DNA of 64,000 nucleotides from Bradyrhizobium yuanmingense. GTDB lineage: Bacteria > Pseudomonadota > Alphaproteobacteria > Rhizobiales > Xanthobacteraceae. Shown piece after piece: positions 44,271 to 53,477 of the stretch. Numbering within the stretch: position 1 is the stretch's first letter; every line of letters starts with the position of its first letter. Below the pieces are notes generated by a model, which was not told where the DNA came from, did not search any database, and worked only from the letters and a program-made list of their open reading frames with translations. The stretch lies in contig NZ_FMAE01000006.1 in assembly GCF_900094575.1 (NCBI RefSeq), forward strand, positions 62,001 through 126,000. Reading direction: 5' to 3'. Made by a program: the position numbers and the translations under genes.

Positions 44271-44987
44271 TTACTTCTTCTTGTCGCCGCCGGCGGGAGC
44301 CTTGGCAGCAGCGGCAGGAGCAGCAGCCGGAGCCGCGGCACCAGCGGCCGGAGCAGCCGCAGCGCCCGGGGCCGCACCAGCAGCGGCAGCCGCAGCAGCG
44401 GCCTTCTGCTCTTCGGCGTAACCGGACGGCGGCACGATGGTGACGAGGGTCGCGTCCTCGCGGGTCAGCGCCTTGACGCCGGCCGGCAGCTTGACGTCGG
44501 CCAGATGCAGGGAGTGACCGATCTCGAGCGCGCCGACATCGGCCTCGATGTATTGCGGGATGCTCTCGACGCCGCATTCGAGCTCGATCGCATGCGCGAC
44601 GATGTTCACGGTGCCGCCGCGCTTCACGCCCGGAGAGGTTTCGGCCTTCACCACGTGCAGGGGAACGCTGATGCGGATGGTGGCGCCTTCGCCCAGCCGC
44701 AAGAAGTCGACATGGATCGGGAAGTCCTTGACCGGGTCGAGGTGATAGTCGCGCGGAATGACGCGGTGCTTCTTGCCCTCGAGGTCGATGTCGACCAGCG
44801 TGGTCAGGAACCGGCCGGCAAGGATGCGCTGGCGCAGTTCACGATCCTCGATCGAGATCGTCAGCGGGGGCTGGTTGTTGCCGTAGATCACTCCGGGCAC
44901 TCGCCCGGCGCGACGCTCAGCCCGGGCGGCCCCCTTGCCGCTCTTCGGACGTGCGGTCGCCTTCAATTCCTTGACGGTCGTCGCCAT
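44271..44987 (-). CDS. rplY: 50S ribosomal protein L25 (Ctc type)
   Basis: A 238-aa L25 of the long CTC form, which binds 5S rRNA. It starts MATTVKELKATARPKSGKGA. The L25 core includes GRVPGVIYGNNQPPLTISIE and IPRDYHLDPVKDFPIHVDFL. The beta-barrel second domain follows. From about residue 192 on, the tail is a low-complexity alanine/proline stretch ending GGDKKK. AAGGAC precedes the ATG. It is the first gene of the rplY-pth-ychF string. Confidence 0.96.
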   Translation of the reverse strand: MATTVKELKATARPKSGKGAARAERRAGRVPGVIYGNNQPPLTISIEDRELRQRILAGRFLTTLVDIDLEGKKHRVIPRDYHLDPVKDFPIHVDFLRLGEGATIRISVPLHVVKAETSPGVKRGGTVNIVAHAIELECGVESIPQYIEADVGALEIGHSLHLADVKLPAGVKALTREDATLVTIVPPSGYAEEQKAAAAAAAAGAAPGAAAAPAAGAAAPAAAPAAAAKAPAGGDKKK

Positions 44988-45133
44988 GTCGTTAAGTCCT
45001 TGTTTTTGCAAAAGTTAATGGGCCGCAAGGCGGCCCATGGCATAGTCCACAGCAAGCCTCCAGGGGTGCGGGGGCCGCGGACGTGGCGGGCTTTTACCCG
45101 GAAGCTGCGGAAATGACAAGGAGAATGGGCTGG

Positions 45134-45313
45134 TACCCTCCCCTGGAGGCCCGGGTCCTTACCCTCCCTTGGAGGGGGAGGATCGGCTCATATGGAGCGT
45201 AGCAAAACGTGAGCCGGGGTGGGGTGACAGTCTCTCGATCGAGGCGGTGCCCGAGTGGAGAGATCACCCCACCCCGGCGCTACGCGCCGACCCTCCCCCT
45301 CCAGGGGAGGGTA
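45134..45313. repeat. Bipartite palindromic repeat (accctcccc type)
   Basis: The left half is accctcccttggagggggagg with the inner block cggctca...tgagccg (not a compact hairpin) and ggggtggggtga. The right half is atcaccccaccccggcgctacgcgcc and accctccccctccaggggagggt. It ends 13 bp short of the ubiK stop and fills most of the 338-bp gap between ubiK and rplY. Confidence 0.87.
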
Positions 45314-45325
45314 AGAGACCGCGCT

Positions 45326-45589
45326 TTACGACGTCGGGGTCCCCCCGAGCTTCGCCTCCAGCGCTGCGAGCCGCGCCTTCAGGGCTTCGTTCTCCTCGCG
45401 CGCCAGGCGCGCCATGTCCTTGACCGCCTCGAACTCCTCGCGCTTGACGAGGTCCATGTCGCGCAGGAATTTTTCGGCCTGGCTGCGTATCACGGAATCG
45501 AACTCGCGCTTGACGCCCTGGGCAGCACCGGCGGCGTCGTTCATCAGGCGGCCGATCTCGTCGAAAAACCGGTTGTTGGTCTGGGTCAT
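45326..45589 (-). CDS. ubiK: Ubiquinone biosynthesis accessory factor UbiK
   Basis: An 87-aa protein of the BMFP/UbiK family, starting MTQTNNRFFDEIGRLMNDAA, with VKREFDSVIRSQAEKFLRDM and the coiled-coil end LAREENEALKARLAALEAKL. UbiK binds the ubiquinone synthesis complex and, in enterobacteria, helps UbiJ. It is divergent from lgt and is separated from rplY by a palindromic repeat. The length matches the family. Confidence 0.9.
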   Translation of the reverse strand: MTQTNNRFFDEIGRLMNDAAGAAQGVKREFDSVIRSQAEKFLRDMDLVKREEFEAVKDMARLAREENEALKARLAALEAKLGGTPTS

Positions 45590-45787
45590 TGTGGGCCTCC
45601 GATAAACTTTGCGCGAACACGCAGAATGACAATGGCAATCCGACGGGGCCGGTTCAAGAGCGAAGCGGCGGTATCCTTGTCATGCGCCGGTTTCCTTGCA
45701 ATCGTATTCAACGTCCCTGCATAAGAGGAATCACGGGGCGTCTGCCGGCGCCGACCGCCGCGATCCCGCTTGGACACAGAAGGCGCG

Positions 45788-46633
45788 ATGCCGTTTCTGC
45801 TCATCGACTTCCCCGCCTTCAACCCGATCGCGCTCGAGATCGGTCCGTTCGCGATCAAATGGTATGCCTTGGCCTATATCTGCGGCATCGTGTTCGGCTG
45901 GCTTTATGCCCGCGCGCTGCTGAAGAGCGAACGCCTGTGGGGCGGACCCGCGCCGATCTCGCTGCTTCAGATCGACGACTTCATCCTGTGGGTCACGCTC
46001 GGCATCATCGTGGGGGGCCGCGCCGGCTACGTGCTGTTCTACAACCTGCCCTTCTTCATCGATCATCCCGCCGCGATCTTTAAGTTGTGGGAGGGCGGGA
46101 TGTCGTTCCACGGCGGCTTCCTCGGCTGCGTCGTCGCGGTGATGTGGTTCGCCTGGCGCAATGGCATCTCGATCCTGTCGCTCGGCGACATCACCACCGC
46201 GGTCGCCCCGGTCGGGCTGTTGCTCGGACGCATCGCCAATTTCATCAACGGCGAATTGTGGGGCCGCGCCACCGACCCGACCCTGCCCTGGGCGATCATC
46301 TTCCCCAACGATCCGACGCAGTTGCCGCGGCATCCGAGCCAGCTCTACCAAGCCGGCATGGAGGGCATCCTGCTGTTCACGGTGCTCGCGATCATGATCC
46401 GGTTCGGTGCCTTAAAGCGCCCCGGCATGATCCTCGGCGCCTTCATCCTGGTCTATGGTCTGGCCCGCATCGCCGGCGAGCATTTCCGCGAGCCGGACGC
46501 GCAGCTCGGTTTCCTCTGGGGCGGATTAACCATGGGCATGCTGCTGTCGATCCCGATGCTTATCGTCGGCCTCATTCTTATTGTATTGGCAGTGAGGCGC
46601 GGTGCGCCGACGCCCGTCCAGGCCATTCGTTAA
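45788..46633 (+). CDS. lgt: Prolipoprotein diacylglyceryl transferase
   Basis: A 281-aa inner-membrane enzyme that transfers diacylglycerol from phosphatidylglycerol to the lipobox cysteine of prolipoproteins. The HGGFLGCVVAVMWFAWRNG block and the family signature GRIANFINGELWGRATDP are present, with the essential arginine in the latter. Several hydrophobic helices cover the protein. It is followed 20 bp later by midA and then pgeF. Confidence 0.96.
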   Translation: MPFLLIDFPAFNPIALEIGPFAIKWYALAYICGIVFGWLYARALLKSERLWGGPAPISLLQIDDFILWVTLGIIVGGRAGYVLFYNLPFFIDHPAAIFKLWEGGMSFHGGFLGCVVAVMWFAWRNGISILSLGDITTAVAPVGLLLGRIANFINGELWGRATDPTLPWAIIFPNDPTQLPRHPSQLYQAGMEGILLFTVLAIMIRFGALKRPGMILGAFILVYGLARIAGEHFREPDAQLGFLWGGLTMGMLLSIPMLIVGLILIVLAVRRGAPTPVQAIR

Positions 46634-46653
46634 TTCATTTCGAGAAGATCGCC

Positions 46654-47772
46654 GTGACCGACCAGCCGCTGCTCAACGAGATCAAGGCGCTGATCAAATC
46701 TTCCGGGCCCATGCCGGTCTGGCGGTACATGGAACTGTGCCTGATGCATCCGCGCTACGGCTATTACGTCTCGCGCGATCCGCTCGGGCGCGAGGGCGAC
46801 TTCACCACGGCGCCCGAAGTCAGCCAGATGTTCGGCGAGCTGTTGGGGTTGTGGACCGCCTCGGTCTGGAAGCAGATGGGCTCGCCGCAGTTCCTGCGGC
46901 TGATCGAGCTCGGCCCCGGCCGTGGCACCATGATGGCGGATGCGCTGCGCGCGCTCCGCGTGCTGCCCCCGCTCTACCAGGCGCTCCACATCCACATGGT
47001 CGAGGTCAATCCCGTGTTGCGGGACCGGCAGAGCGCGACGCTCGCCAACGTGCGCAACATCGCCTGGCACGACAGCATCGACGAGGTGCCGGAGGGCCCG
47101 AGCATCATCCTCGCCAACGAATATTTCGACGTGCTGCCGCTCCACCAGATGGTCCGGCTCGAGAACGGCTGGCACGAGCGCGTGATCGAGATCGATCCCA
47201 ACGGCAAGCTTCAGTTCGGCGCGGCGCCGGAGCCGACGCCTCGCTTCGACGTGCTGCTGCCGCCCCTGGTGCGCGCCGCCCCCATCGGCGCCGTGTTCGA
47301 GTGGCGCCCCGACGGCGAGATCATGAAGCTTGCCACGCGCGTGCGCGACCAGGACGGCGCGGCGCTGATCATCGATTACGGCCACCTCCGCAGCGACGCC
47401 GGCGACACGTTCCAGGCGATTGCGCGCCACACCTTCGCCGATCCCTTGAAGGCGCCGGGCCAGGCCGACGTCACCGCCCATGTCGATTTCCAGGCGCTGG
47501 CGCGCGCGGCCGAGGATGTCGGCGCGCGCGTGCATGGGCCGGTGACGCAAGGCGACTTCCTCAAGCGGATCGGCATCGACACCCGCGCCGCCGCCTTGAT
47601 GCAGAAAGCAGCGCCCGACGTCGCCACCGACATTTCGGTGGCGCTCAGGCGCCTGACCGATACCGGGCGTGGCGGCATGGGCTCGATGTTCAAGGTGCTC
47701 GGCATCTCGGAGCCGCGGCTGGCAAGCCTTGCCGGCCTCAGCGATCTCGAACAGACAGGAGAGGCCTCATGA
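46654..47772 (+). CDS. midA: MidA/NDUFAF7-like SAM-dependent methyltransferase
   Basis: A 372-aa class I methyltransferase of the DUF185 family. LIELGPGRGTMMADALRAL is the SAM-binding glycine motif. IILANEYFDVLPLHQMV and GALIIDYGHLRSDAGDTFQA (variant shown as AALIIDYGH) are the other family blocks. The human relative NDUFAF7 methylates the NDUFS2 subunit of complex I; a role in complex I assembly is inferred. The start is a GTG at 46654, 20 bp after lgt. Its stop overlaps the pgeF start. Confidence 0.9.
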   Translation: MTDQPLLNEIKALIKSSGPMPVWRYMELCLMHPRYGYYVSRDPLGREGDFTTAPEVSQMFGELLGLWTASVWKQMGSPQFLRLIELGPGRGTMMADALRALRVLPPLYQALHIHMVEVNPVLRDRQSATLANVRNIAWHDSIDEVPEGPSIILANEYFDVLPLHQMVRLENGWHERVIEIDPNGKLQFGAAPEPTPRFDVLLPPLVRAAPIGAVFEWRPDGEIMKLATRVRDQDGAALIIDYGHLRSDAGDTFQAIARHTFADPLKAPGQADVTAHVDFQALARAAEDVGARVHGPVTQGDFLKRIGIDTRAAALMQKAAPDVATDISVALRRLTDTGRGGMGSMFKVLGISEPRLASLAGLSDLEQTGEAS

Positions 47773-48536
47773 CGATAGCTTCGTCGCTGCTGTCGGCCGT
47801 GCCCGGCCTGCGCCATGCCTTCTTCACCCGCGAAGGCGGCGTCTCCGGCGGCATTTATTCCGCGCTGAACGGCGGGCTCGGCTCCAACGACGATCAGACC
47901 CTGGTCGCCGAGAACCGGCGCCGCATGGCCGAGCATGTCGGCGTTGCGCCCGAGCGCTTCCTCAGCCTGCACCAGATCCATTCGCCCGACGTGCTGGTTG
48001 CCGAGGCACCGTGGCCGAGCGGGCCACGGCCGAAGGGCGATGCGCTGGTGACGAAGACGCCAGGCATCGCGCTCGGCGTCTCCACCGCCGATTGCGGGCC
48101 GGTGCTGTTCGTCGATCCCCAGGCGCGCGTGATCGGTGGCGCGCATGCGGGGTGGAAGGGCGCACTGACGGGCGTGCTGGAATCCACCATCGCGGCGATG
48201 GAGCAGCTCGGCGCCACGCGCGGCGGCATCATCGCCGCGATCGGCCCCTTGATCCGCCAGGACAGCTACGAGGTCGGCAACGAGTTCGTCGCGCGCTTCA
48301 TCGAACAGGATGCCGAGAACGCTGTGTTCTTCATCCCCTCGGTGCGCGAGGGCCACGCGATGTTCGATCTCGCCGGCTTCATCCGCAAGCGGCTCGAGGC
48401 CGCCGGCATCCTGATGATCGACGATCTCGGCCTCGACACCTACGCCGACGAGCGCTTCTTCAGCTATCGCCGTTCGGTCCATCGCAAGGAGCCGGATTAC
48501 GGCCGTCACGTTCACGCGATTGCGCTGGATGGGTGA
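47769..48536 (+). CDS. pgeF: Peptidoglycan editing factor PgeF (YfiH, laccase-like)
   Basis: A 255-aa DUF152 protein. SLHQIHSPDV, STADCGPVLFV and GGAHAGWKGAL hold the metal-binding histidine and cysteine residues typical of the family. PgeF removes wrong residues from muropeptide precursors. The ATG at 47769 overlaps the midA stop (ATGA). A palindromic repeat follows. Confidence 0.94.
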   Translation: MTIASSLLSAVPGLRHAFFTREGGVSGGIYSALNGGLGSNDDQTLVAENRRRMAEHVGVAPERFLSLHQIHSPDVLVAEAPWPSGPRPKGDALVTKTPGIALGVSTADCGPVLFVDPQARVIGGAHAGWKGALTGVLESTIAAMEQLGATRGGIIAAIGPLIRQDSYEVGNEFVARFIEQDAENAVFFIPSVREGHAMFDLAGFIRKRLEAAGILMIDDLGLDTYADERFFSYRRSVHRKEPDYGRHVHAIALDG

Positions 48537-48554
48537 ACACAGGGGCAACCCCGT

Positions 48555-48659
48555 GTCACTCCGGGGCTCGCGAAGCGAGAACCCGGAATCCATCGTGCGG
48601 CAATTCACGCGGCGAAATGGATTCCGGGTTCGATGCTTGCGCATCGCCCCCGGAATGAC
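48555..48659. repeat. Palindromic repeat, gtcactccggggc type
   Basis: The arms gtcactccggggctcgcg and atcgcccccggaatgac enclose acccggaatcca and tggattccgggt. It lies 18 bp after the pgeF stop. Confidence 0.9.
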
Positions 48660-48723
48660 AGTGGGGATGTGTCGCGCCTGCCCTAGACCTTAATCGATTT
48701 TAACGATATCGCTGCCCTCCATA

Positions 48724-49338
48724 ATGAGGGACGCGTCATTCATCTTCCACCGCGCGGGTTCGCGCGTGCTGGCGGTCATGCTGCTGGCAGCGGCGGCCGC
48801 GCTGGGCGGCTGCGCCGGCGGCGGCAGTGCCGTCAATTCCTATGCGATGGCGCCGAGCGCCGGCAGCGGGGCCACTATCGCCTTCGAATCGATCGACGGG
48901 CCACCTCCGCAAGTGTTCGACCGCATGGTCGGCGTGCTCGACAGCGAATCCAAGCTGCGCAGCCTGTCCGTGGTCTCCCGCGAAGGTACGGCTGCCTATC
49001 GCGTGCGCAGCTACCTCTCCGCCCAGGTGGTGCGCGGCAAGACCGTGATCGCCTGGGTCTGGGACGTCTACGACGCCAACCAGCAGCGCGCGCTGCGTCT
49101 CTCCGGCGAGGAACCGACCTCGGCCAAGGGCGGGCGCGACGCGTGGTCGGCTGCCGACGACCTCGTGCTGCGGAAGATCGCCCAGGCCGGATTCAGCGGA
49201 CTTTCCAACATGATCAACGGAACGCCGGATGCACCCGGCGCGGCTCCGGCATTGCGGGGACCGGCGGTGGCCAGCGTCGTCAAGGACGCTCCCGCGCAGG
49301 ACATGCCGGCATCAGCGCTCGGCTATGCCGAGCAATAA
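48724..49338 (+). CDS. Lipoprotein of unknown function (204 aa)
   Basis: A 204-aa protein. The lipobox is AALGGC (Cys30) after the hydrophobic helix VLAVMLLAAAA. The mature part contains GATIAFESIDGPPPQVFDRM and AAYRVRSYLSAQVVRGKTVI. The C-terminal half is low complexity with several Ala/Pro. The ribosome site is weak, and the start could be a few codons later. The mature domain repeats a feature of small outer-membrane lipoproteins whose role is unknown. It precedes prs by about 190 bp. Confidence 0.82.
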   Translation: MRDASFIFHRAGSRVLAVMLLAAAAALGGCAGGGSAVNSYAMAPSAGSGATIAFESIDGPPPQVFDRMVGVLDSESKLRSLSVVSREGTAAYRVRSYLSAQVVRGKTVIAWVWDVYDANQQRALRLSGEEPTSAKGGRDAWSAADDLVLRKIAQAGFSGLSNMINGTPDAPGAAPALRGPAVASVVKDAPAQDMPASALGYAEQ

Positions 49339-49532
49339 CCCCCGCTAAACCACGGCCTCAACTTGCGGCCAAGCCGTTGGCCCGACTCAGGATTTTCGAA
49401 GGGAAAACGTAGCATCCCGGGTTGCCATCGCGGCCTTCCGCCTGATATTTCCTCGCCCGTCGTAACCGTGCTGCCAGCGGGTATTCTCAGATGTTGAAGG
49501 TCGTATCCAGCAAAGCGCGGGAGGAAGCGTCC

Positions 49533-50486
<954 letters not shown>

Positions 50487-50500
50487 TTTGATCTAGCACC

Positions 50501-50603
50501 GTCATTCCGGGCGGCGCGTCACCGCCGAACCCGGAATCCATCTTGCAGCAATCCGTGTCGATCAATGGATTCCGGGCTCGCGCTGCGCGCGCCCCGGAAT
50601 GAC
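50501..50603. repeat. Palindromic repeat, gtcattccgggcg type
   Basis: The arms gtcattccgggcggcgcg and gcgcgccccggaatgac enclose cccggaatccat and atggattccggg. It occupies the gap between the convergent prs and ribH2 genes. Confidence 0.9.
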
Positions 50604-50609
50604 CATTGC

Positions 50610-51167
50610 CTACCCCACGATCCCCGCCGCGACCTGGCCGCGCAGGCGCTCCAGGCCGTGCAACGTCTCCGCGCAGGCGGTCGCGACTTCGACGCCCTTG
50701 ATCGCAAAGTGCTTGCGGAAGAAATCGTAGTGCACCTCGGTCTCGTGGAATTGCTGCGGCGTCAGCACGGCCGAGAACACCGGCACCTCCGTCCGCAGCT
50801 GCACGTCCATTAGCGCCTTGATCACGGTGTCGGCGACGAATTCGTGGCGGTAGATGCCGCCGTCGACGACGAGACCGGCCGCGACGATCGCGGTGTAGCG
50901 CCGCGTCTTGGCGAGGACCTGCGCGTGCAGCGGGATCTCGAACGAGCCCGGCACCTCGAACACGTCGACATGGGTGAGGTGGCGGGCTTCCGCCTCCTTC
51001 ATGAAGGCGATGCGGGCTTCCGCGACCACGTCGCGGTGCCAGCAGGCCTGCACGAAGGCCACCCGCTGCGGCTTCGCGAAGCGCGGATGCGCAGGGGCCG
51101 GATCCACGGGAACCGGCGGCGGCGTTTGGGACGTTTCGGTTTGGGGGTCTTGCAGCATCTGATTCAT
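50610..51167 (-). CDS. ribH2: 6,7-dimethyl-8-ribityllumazine synthase, type II
   Basis: A 185-aa lumazine synthase that condenses 5-amino-6-ribitylaminouracil with dihydroxybutanone phosphate in riboflavin synthesis. VAFVQACWHRDVVAEARIAF, FEVPGSFEIPLHAQVLAKTR, AAGLVVDGGIYRHEFVADTV and VFSAVLTPQQFHE match the RibH2 lineage of Brucella and Mesorhizobium, which has decameric assembly, more closely than RibH1. The first 33 residues are a Pro/Gln-rich extension. GAGGAAAG precedes the ATG. It is downstream of an FMN riboswitch, so flavin represses it. Confidence 0.94.
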   Translation of the reverse strand: MNQMLQDPQTETSQTPPPVPVDPAPAHPRFAKPQRVAFVQACWHRDVVAEARIAFMKEAEARHLTHVDVFEVPGSFEIPLHAQVLAKTRRYTAIVAAGLVVDGGIYRHEFVADTVIKALMDVQLRTEVPVFSAVLTPQQFHETEVHYDFFRKHFAIKGVEVATACAETLHGLERLRGQVAAGIVG

Positions 51168-51251
51168 GGCTTTCCTCGGTTTAAGGACCAGAATCAGGGC
51201 ACACGGAACGACAAACAGCCGCATCGTCTCGATGCGTCTGCCAGCGACCGT

Positions 51252-51400
51252 TCTCTTTCATCCGGACTTTAACCGTCGGCTTCGGAGTTGCACCGAATCT
51301 GCTGACCCTTCCGTTCGGGATAGCCCTCGCGGAAGGCGCTCGCGGGCTTGGGCCGTTCGGCCCTTACCGCCGGTGGGGACTTTCACCCCGCCCTGAGAAC
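51252..51400 (-). promoter_or_regulatory. FMN (RFN) riboswitch controlling ribH2
   Basis: On the minus strand, from about 51400 down to 51252, lie the conserved RFN blocks: GGGGTGAAAGTCCCCACCGG, GCGGTAA, AGCCCGCGAGCGC, and GATTCGGTGCAACTCCGAAG, then the closing TTAAAGTCCGGATGAAAGA. The ribH2 start is 84 nt downstream. A small gcatcgagacgatgc hairpin in that spacer could be part of the expression platform. FMN binding should reduce ribH2 expression. Confidence 0.95.
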
Positions 51401-51836
51401 ATCGGCCGTCCGGGATGAACGGCCTATCAGGAAATATGCCGCCGCCGGGCAGTCGCGGCAAGCATGTTCCGCATGGGCCAAGCGCATGGTCCCATGCCCG
51501 CACGGCGGTCCGGCCCTCGCCTCACGGAATTTGCGGCGAGCTTTTTTGCCGAATCCGATTCCGGTTTGTTCTCGTCCGTTAAGAATTGTGGCGGAGATGA
51601 GCTGTGGACGAACGAGTCCTGGCTTGTGGACGGACTCGCGACCCCGTTGCGCAGATTCCGCAAATCACATCACTTGATCCGCGACAGGCCTGCGCTGATC
51701 CGAGGGATCGCAACAGCGACTCCGAGGGGATTGCAAAGGCTGATCCGAGGGACGCCGCAGCGACGTTTAGGGAGTGCGCGCCGGGCCCAACCGCGTGCGT
51801 ATCAAAGACAACAAGAAGGCAAGAGGTCGAGACGGC
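51401..51836. other. Intergenic region between the riboswitch and a YbjN-type gene
   Basis: About 435 bp without a supported gene. It must contain the ribH2 promoter (minus) and the promoter of the plus-strand YbjN-type gene. Degenerate direct repeats of ctgatccgaggga occur at 51695-51707 and 51740-51752, with a third, weaker copy near 51674. Confidence 0.55.
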
Positions 51837-52337
51837 ATGTCCCTGCTCGAAGGCACTATCGATTCCAGAAACCATCCGCTCGCGGTGGTCGAGGACATCG
51901 CCGCCAGCAACAACTGGCCGTTCGAACGCTCCGGCGAGGACGAGCTCACGATTGTCTCCAAGGGACAATGGACCGACTACCAGCTCTCCTTCACCTGGAT
52001 GGGCGAGATCGAGGCGCTGCATCTGGCCTGCGCCTTCGACATGAAGATTCCGCCCGCGCGCCGCGGCGAGGTGCAGCGGCTCGTTGCCGCCGTGAACGAA
52101 CAGCTGTGGGTCGGCCATTTCGACCTGTGGACCACCACCGGCATGGTGATGCACCGCCAGGCCCTGGTGCTGCCGGGGGGCCTCACCGCCTCGCCGGCGC
52201 AATGCGAGGTCATGCTTGCCGGCGCCATTCATGCCTGCGAGCGCTACTTCCCCGCGTTCCAGTTCGTGGTGTGGGCCGGCAAGAGCACGGCGGAGGCGAT
52301 GGACGCGGCAATGTTCGATACGGTGGGCGAGGCGTAG
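51837..52337 (+). CDS. YbjN-domain protein
   Basis: A 166-aa protein with the YbjN layout: DSRNHPLAVVEDIAASNNWP, DYQLSFTWMGEIEALHLACA and RLVAAVNEQLWVGHFDLWTT. The end, AMFDTVGEA, follows FPAFQFVVWAGKSTAEAMDA. YbjN proteins resemble chaperone-like or type III secretion chaperone folds with sensory roles. It sits upstream of proC by about 250 bp, separated by repeats. An upstream in-frame ATG adds 21 residues not typical of the family. Confidence 0.86.
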   Translation: MSLLEGTIDSRNHPLAVVEDIAASNNWPFERSGEDELTIVSKGQWTDYQLSFTWMGEIEALHLACAFDMKIPPARRGEVQRLVAAVNEQLWVGHFDLWTTTGMVMHRQALVLPGGLTASPAQCEVMLAGAIHACERYFPAFQFVVWAGKSTAEAMDAAMFDTVGEA

Positions 52338-52374
52338 GGCCTCCCAAGGCGCGAGGGCGGCAGCTCCCTCCCCA

Positions 52375-52424
52375 CGTCATCCCGGACAAGCGCGCCCAAA
52401 GCGCGCGCCGATCCGGGATCCATA
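52375..52424. repeat. Half copy of the gtcccggacaagcgcgcc repeat
   Basis: The cgtcatcccggacaagcgcgcccaaag...gatccgggatccata segment matches the first half of 13049-13203 and 55270-55411, with the second half missing. Confidence 0.78.
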
Positions 52425-52518
52425 CCGCGTGATGGCCACTTGTGGCACGCGGCTTGTTGCCGACACCTCGATCCACTAGAACCGCCTTGTGGTTATGCGA
52501 CGAGCAATCGCTCGCGCA

Positions 52519-52567
52519 GGGATCCCCGCCCCCCGTGCGCAATTGCGCACTAGGCGGGGATGACAGC
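52519..52567. repeat. Short palindromic repeat with gtgcgcaattgcgcac centre
   Basis: The central block gtgcgcaattgcgcac is flanked by gatccccgcc and ggcggggatgac. It matches the core of 40119-40242. It ends about 19 bp before the proC start. Confidence 0.78.
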
Positions 52568-52585
52568 AAACGCGTGGCAACGGCG

Positions 52586-53410
52586 ATGGCAAACAACCCT
52601 CTTCAAAACGTCACCGGCACAATCCTGCTTGCCGGCGCCGGCAAGATGGGCGGCGCGATGCTGACCGGATGGCTTTCGGGCGGACTCGATCCGCGCCGCG
52701 TCGCGGTGATCGAGCCGCACATTGCGCCCGAGATCTCCGCGCTGGCCGCCAAGGGCGTCGTGCTCAATCCTGATGTGAGCGCCGCCGGCGCCGTCGAGAC
52801 GCTGGTCGTGGCGGTGAAGCCGCAGATGTTCCGCGAGGCCGGCGCCAGGCTGAAGCCGTTCGTCTCGGACAAGACGTCGGTGGTCTCGATCATGGCGGGC
52901 ACCACGATCGCCTCGCTCCAAGAGGTCTGTGGCGGCGCCGTGGTGCGCGCGATGCCGAACACGCCGGCAGCGATCGGCCGCGGCATCACCGTCGCTGTTG
53001 CCGCGAACAACGTCAGCGCCGCGCAGCGCGCGGTGGCGGATGCGCTGCTGCGCGCCACCGGCTCGGTCGAATGGGTAGAGGACGAAGGATTGATGGACGC
53101 GGTCACCGCCGTGTCCGGCTCGGGCCCGGCCTATGTGTTCCTGCTCGCCGAAGAGCTCGCCCGCGCCGGCGTCGAAGCGGGATTGCCGGAGGCGCTGGCG
53201 ACCAAGCTCGCCCGCGAGACCGTCGCCGGCTCCGGCGAGCTGCTGCACCAGTCGGAGCTGCCGTCCAGCGCCCTGCGCCAGAACGTCACCTCGCCCGGCG
53301 GCACCACGGCCGCCGCGCTCAGTGTGCTGATGGGCGAGCCGGGCCTGCGCGAACTCATGATCCGCGCCATCGCCGCGGCCACGCAGCGGTCGAAGGAATT
53401 GGCGAAGTAG
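52586..53410 (+). CDS. proC: Pyrroline-5-carboxylate reductase
   Basis: A 274-aa enzyme that reduces pyrroline-5-carboxylate to proline using NAD(P)H. The Rossmann motif ILLAGAGKMGGAMLTGWL, the VVRAMPNTPAAIGRGITV block and the signature DAVTAVSGSGPAYVFLLAEE are present. The C-terminal SPGGTTAAALSVL and LMIRAIAAATQRSKEL blocks complete it. The ATG at 52586 has no strong ribosome site, and a GTG 12 bp upstream is an alternative. It is in the same direction as the next gene. Confidence 0.95.
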   Translation: MANNPLQNVTGTILLAGAGKMGGAMLTGWLSGGLDPRRVAVIEPHIAPEISALAAKGVVLNPDVSAAGAVETLVVAVKPQMFREAGARLKPFVSDKTSVVSIMAGTTIASLQEVCGGAVVRAMPNTPAAIGRGITVAVAANNVSAAQRAVADALLRATGSVEWVEDEGLMDAVTAVSGSGPAYVFLLAEELARAGVEAGLPEALATKLARETVAGSGELLHQSELPSSALRQNVTSPGGTTAAALSVLMGEPGLRELMIRAIAAATQRSKELAK

Positions 53411-53477
53411 ACGGATCAGAGCGCTTCGGCGGCCGAATGCGCGGCGATCCCGGTCGTTGCCGATAGGGAGAGCAATC

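Noticed and set aside
48692..48706. TTAA-N6-TTAAC upstream of the lipoprotein gene as a CtrA site
   Set aside because: Spacing is six rather than seven bases, so it does not match the published full-site consensus.
51674..51752. Possible CRISPR-like spacing of ctgatccgaggga repeats
   Set aside because: Only two good copies with degenerate spacing and no cas genes; not a CRISPR array.
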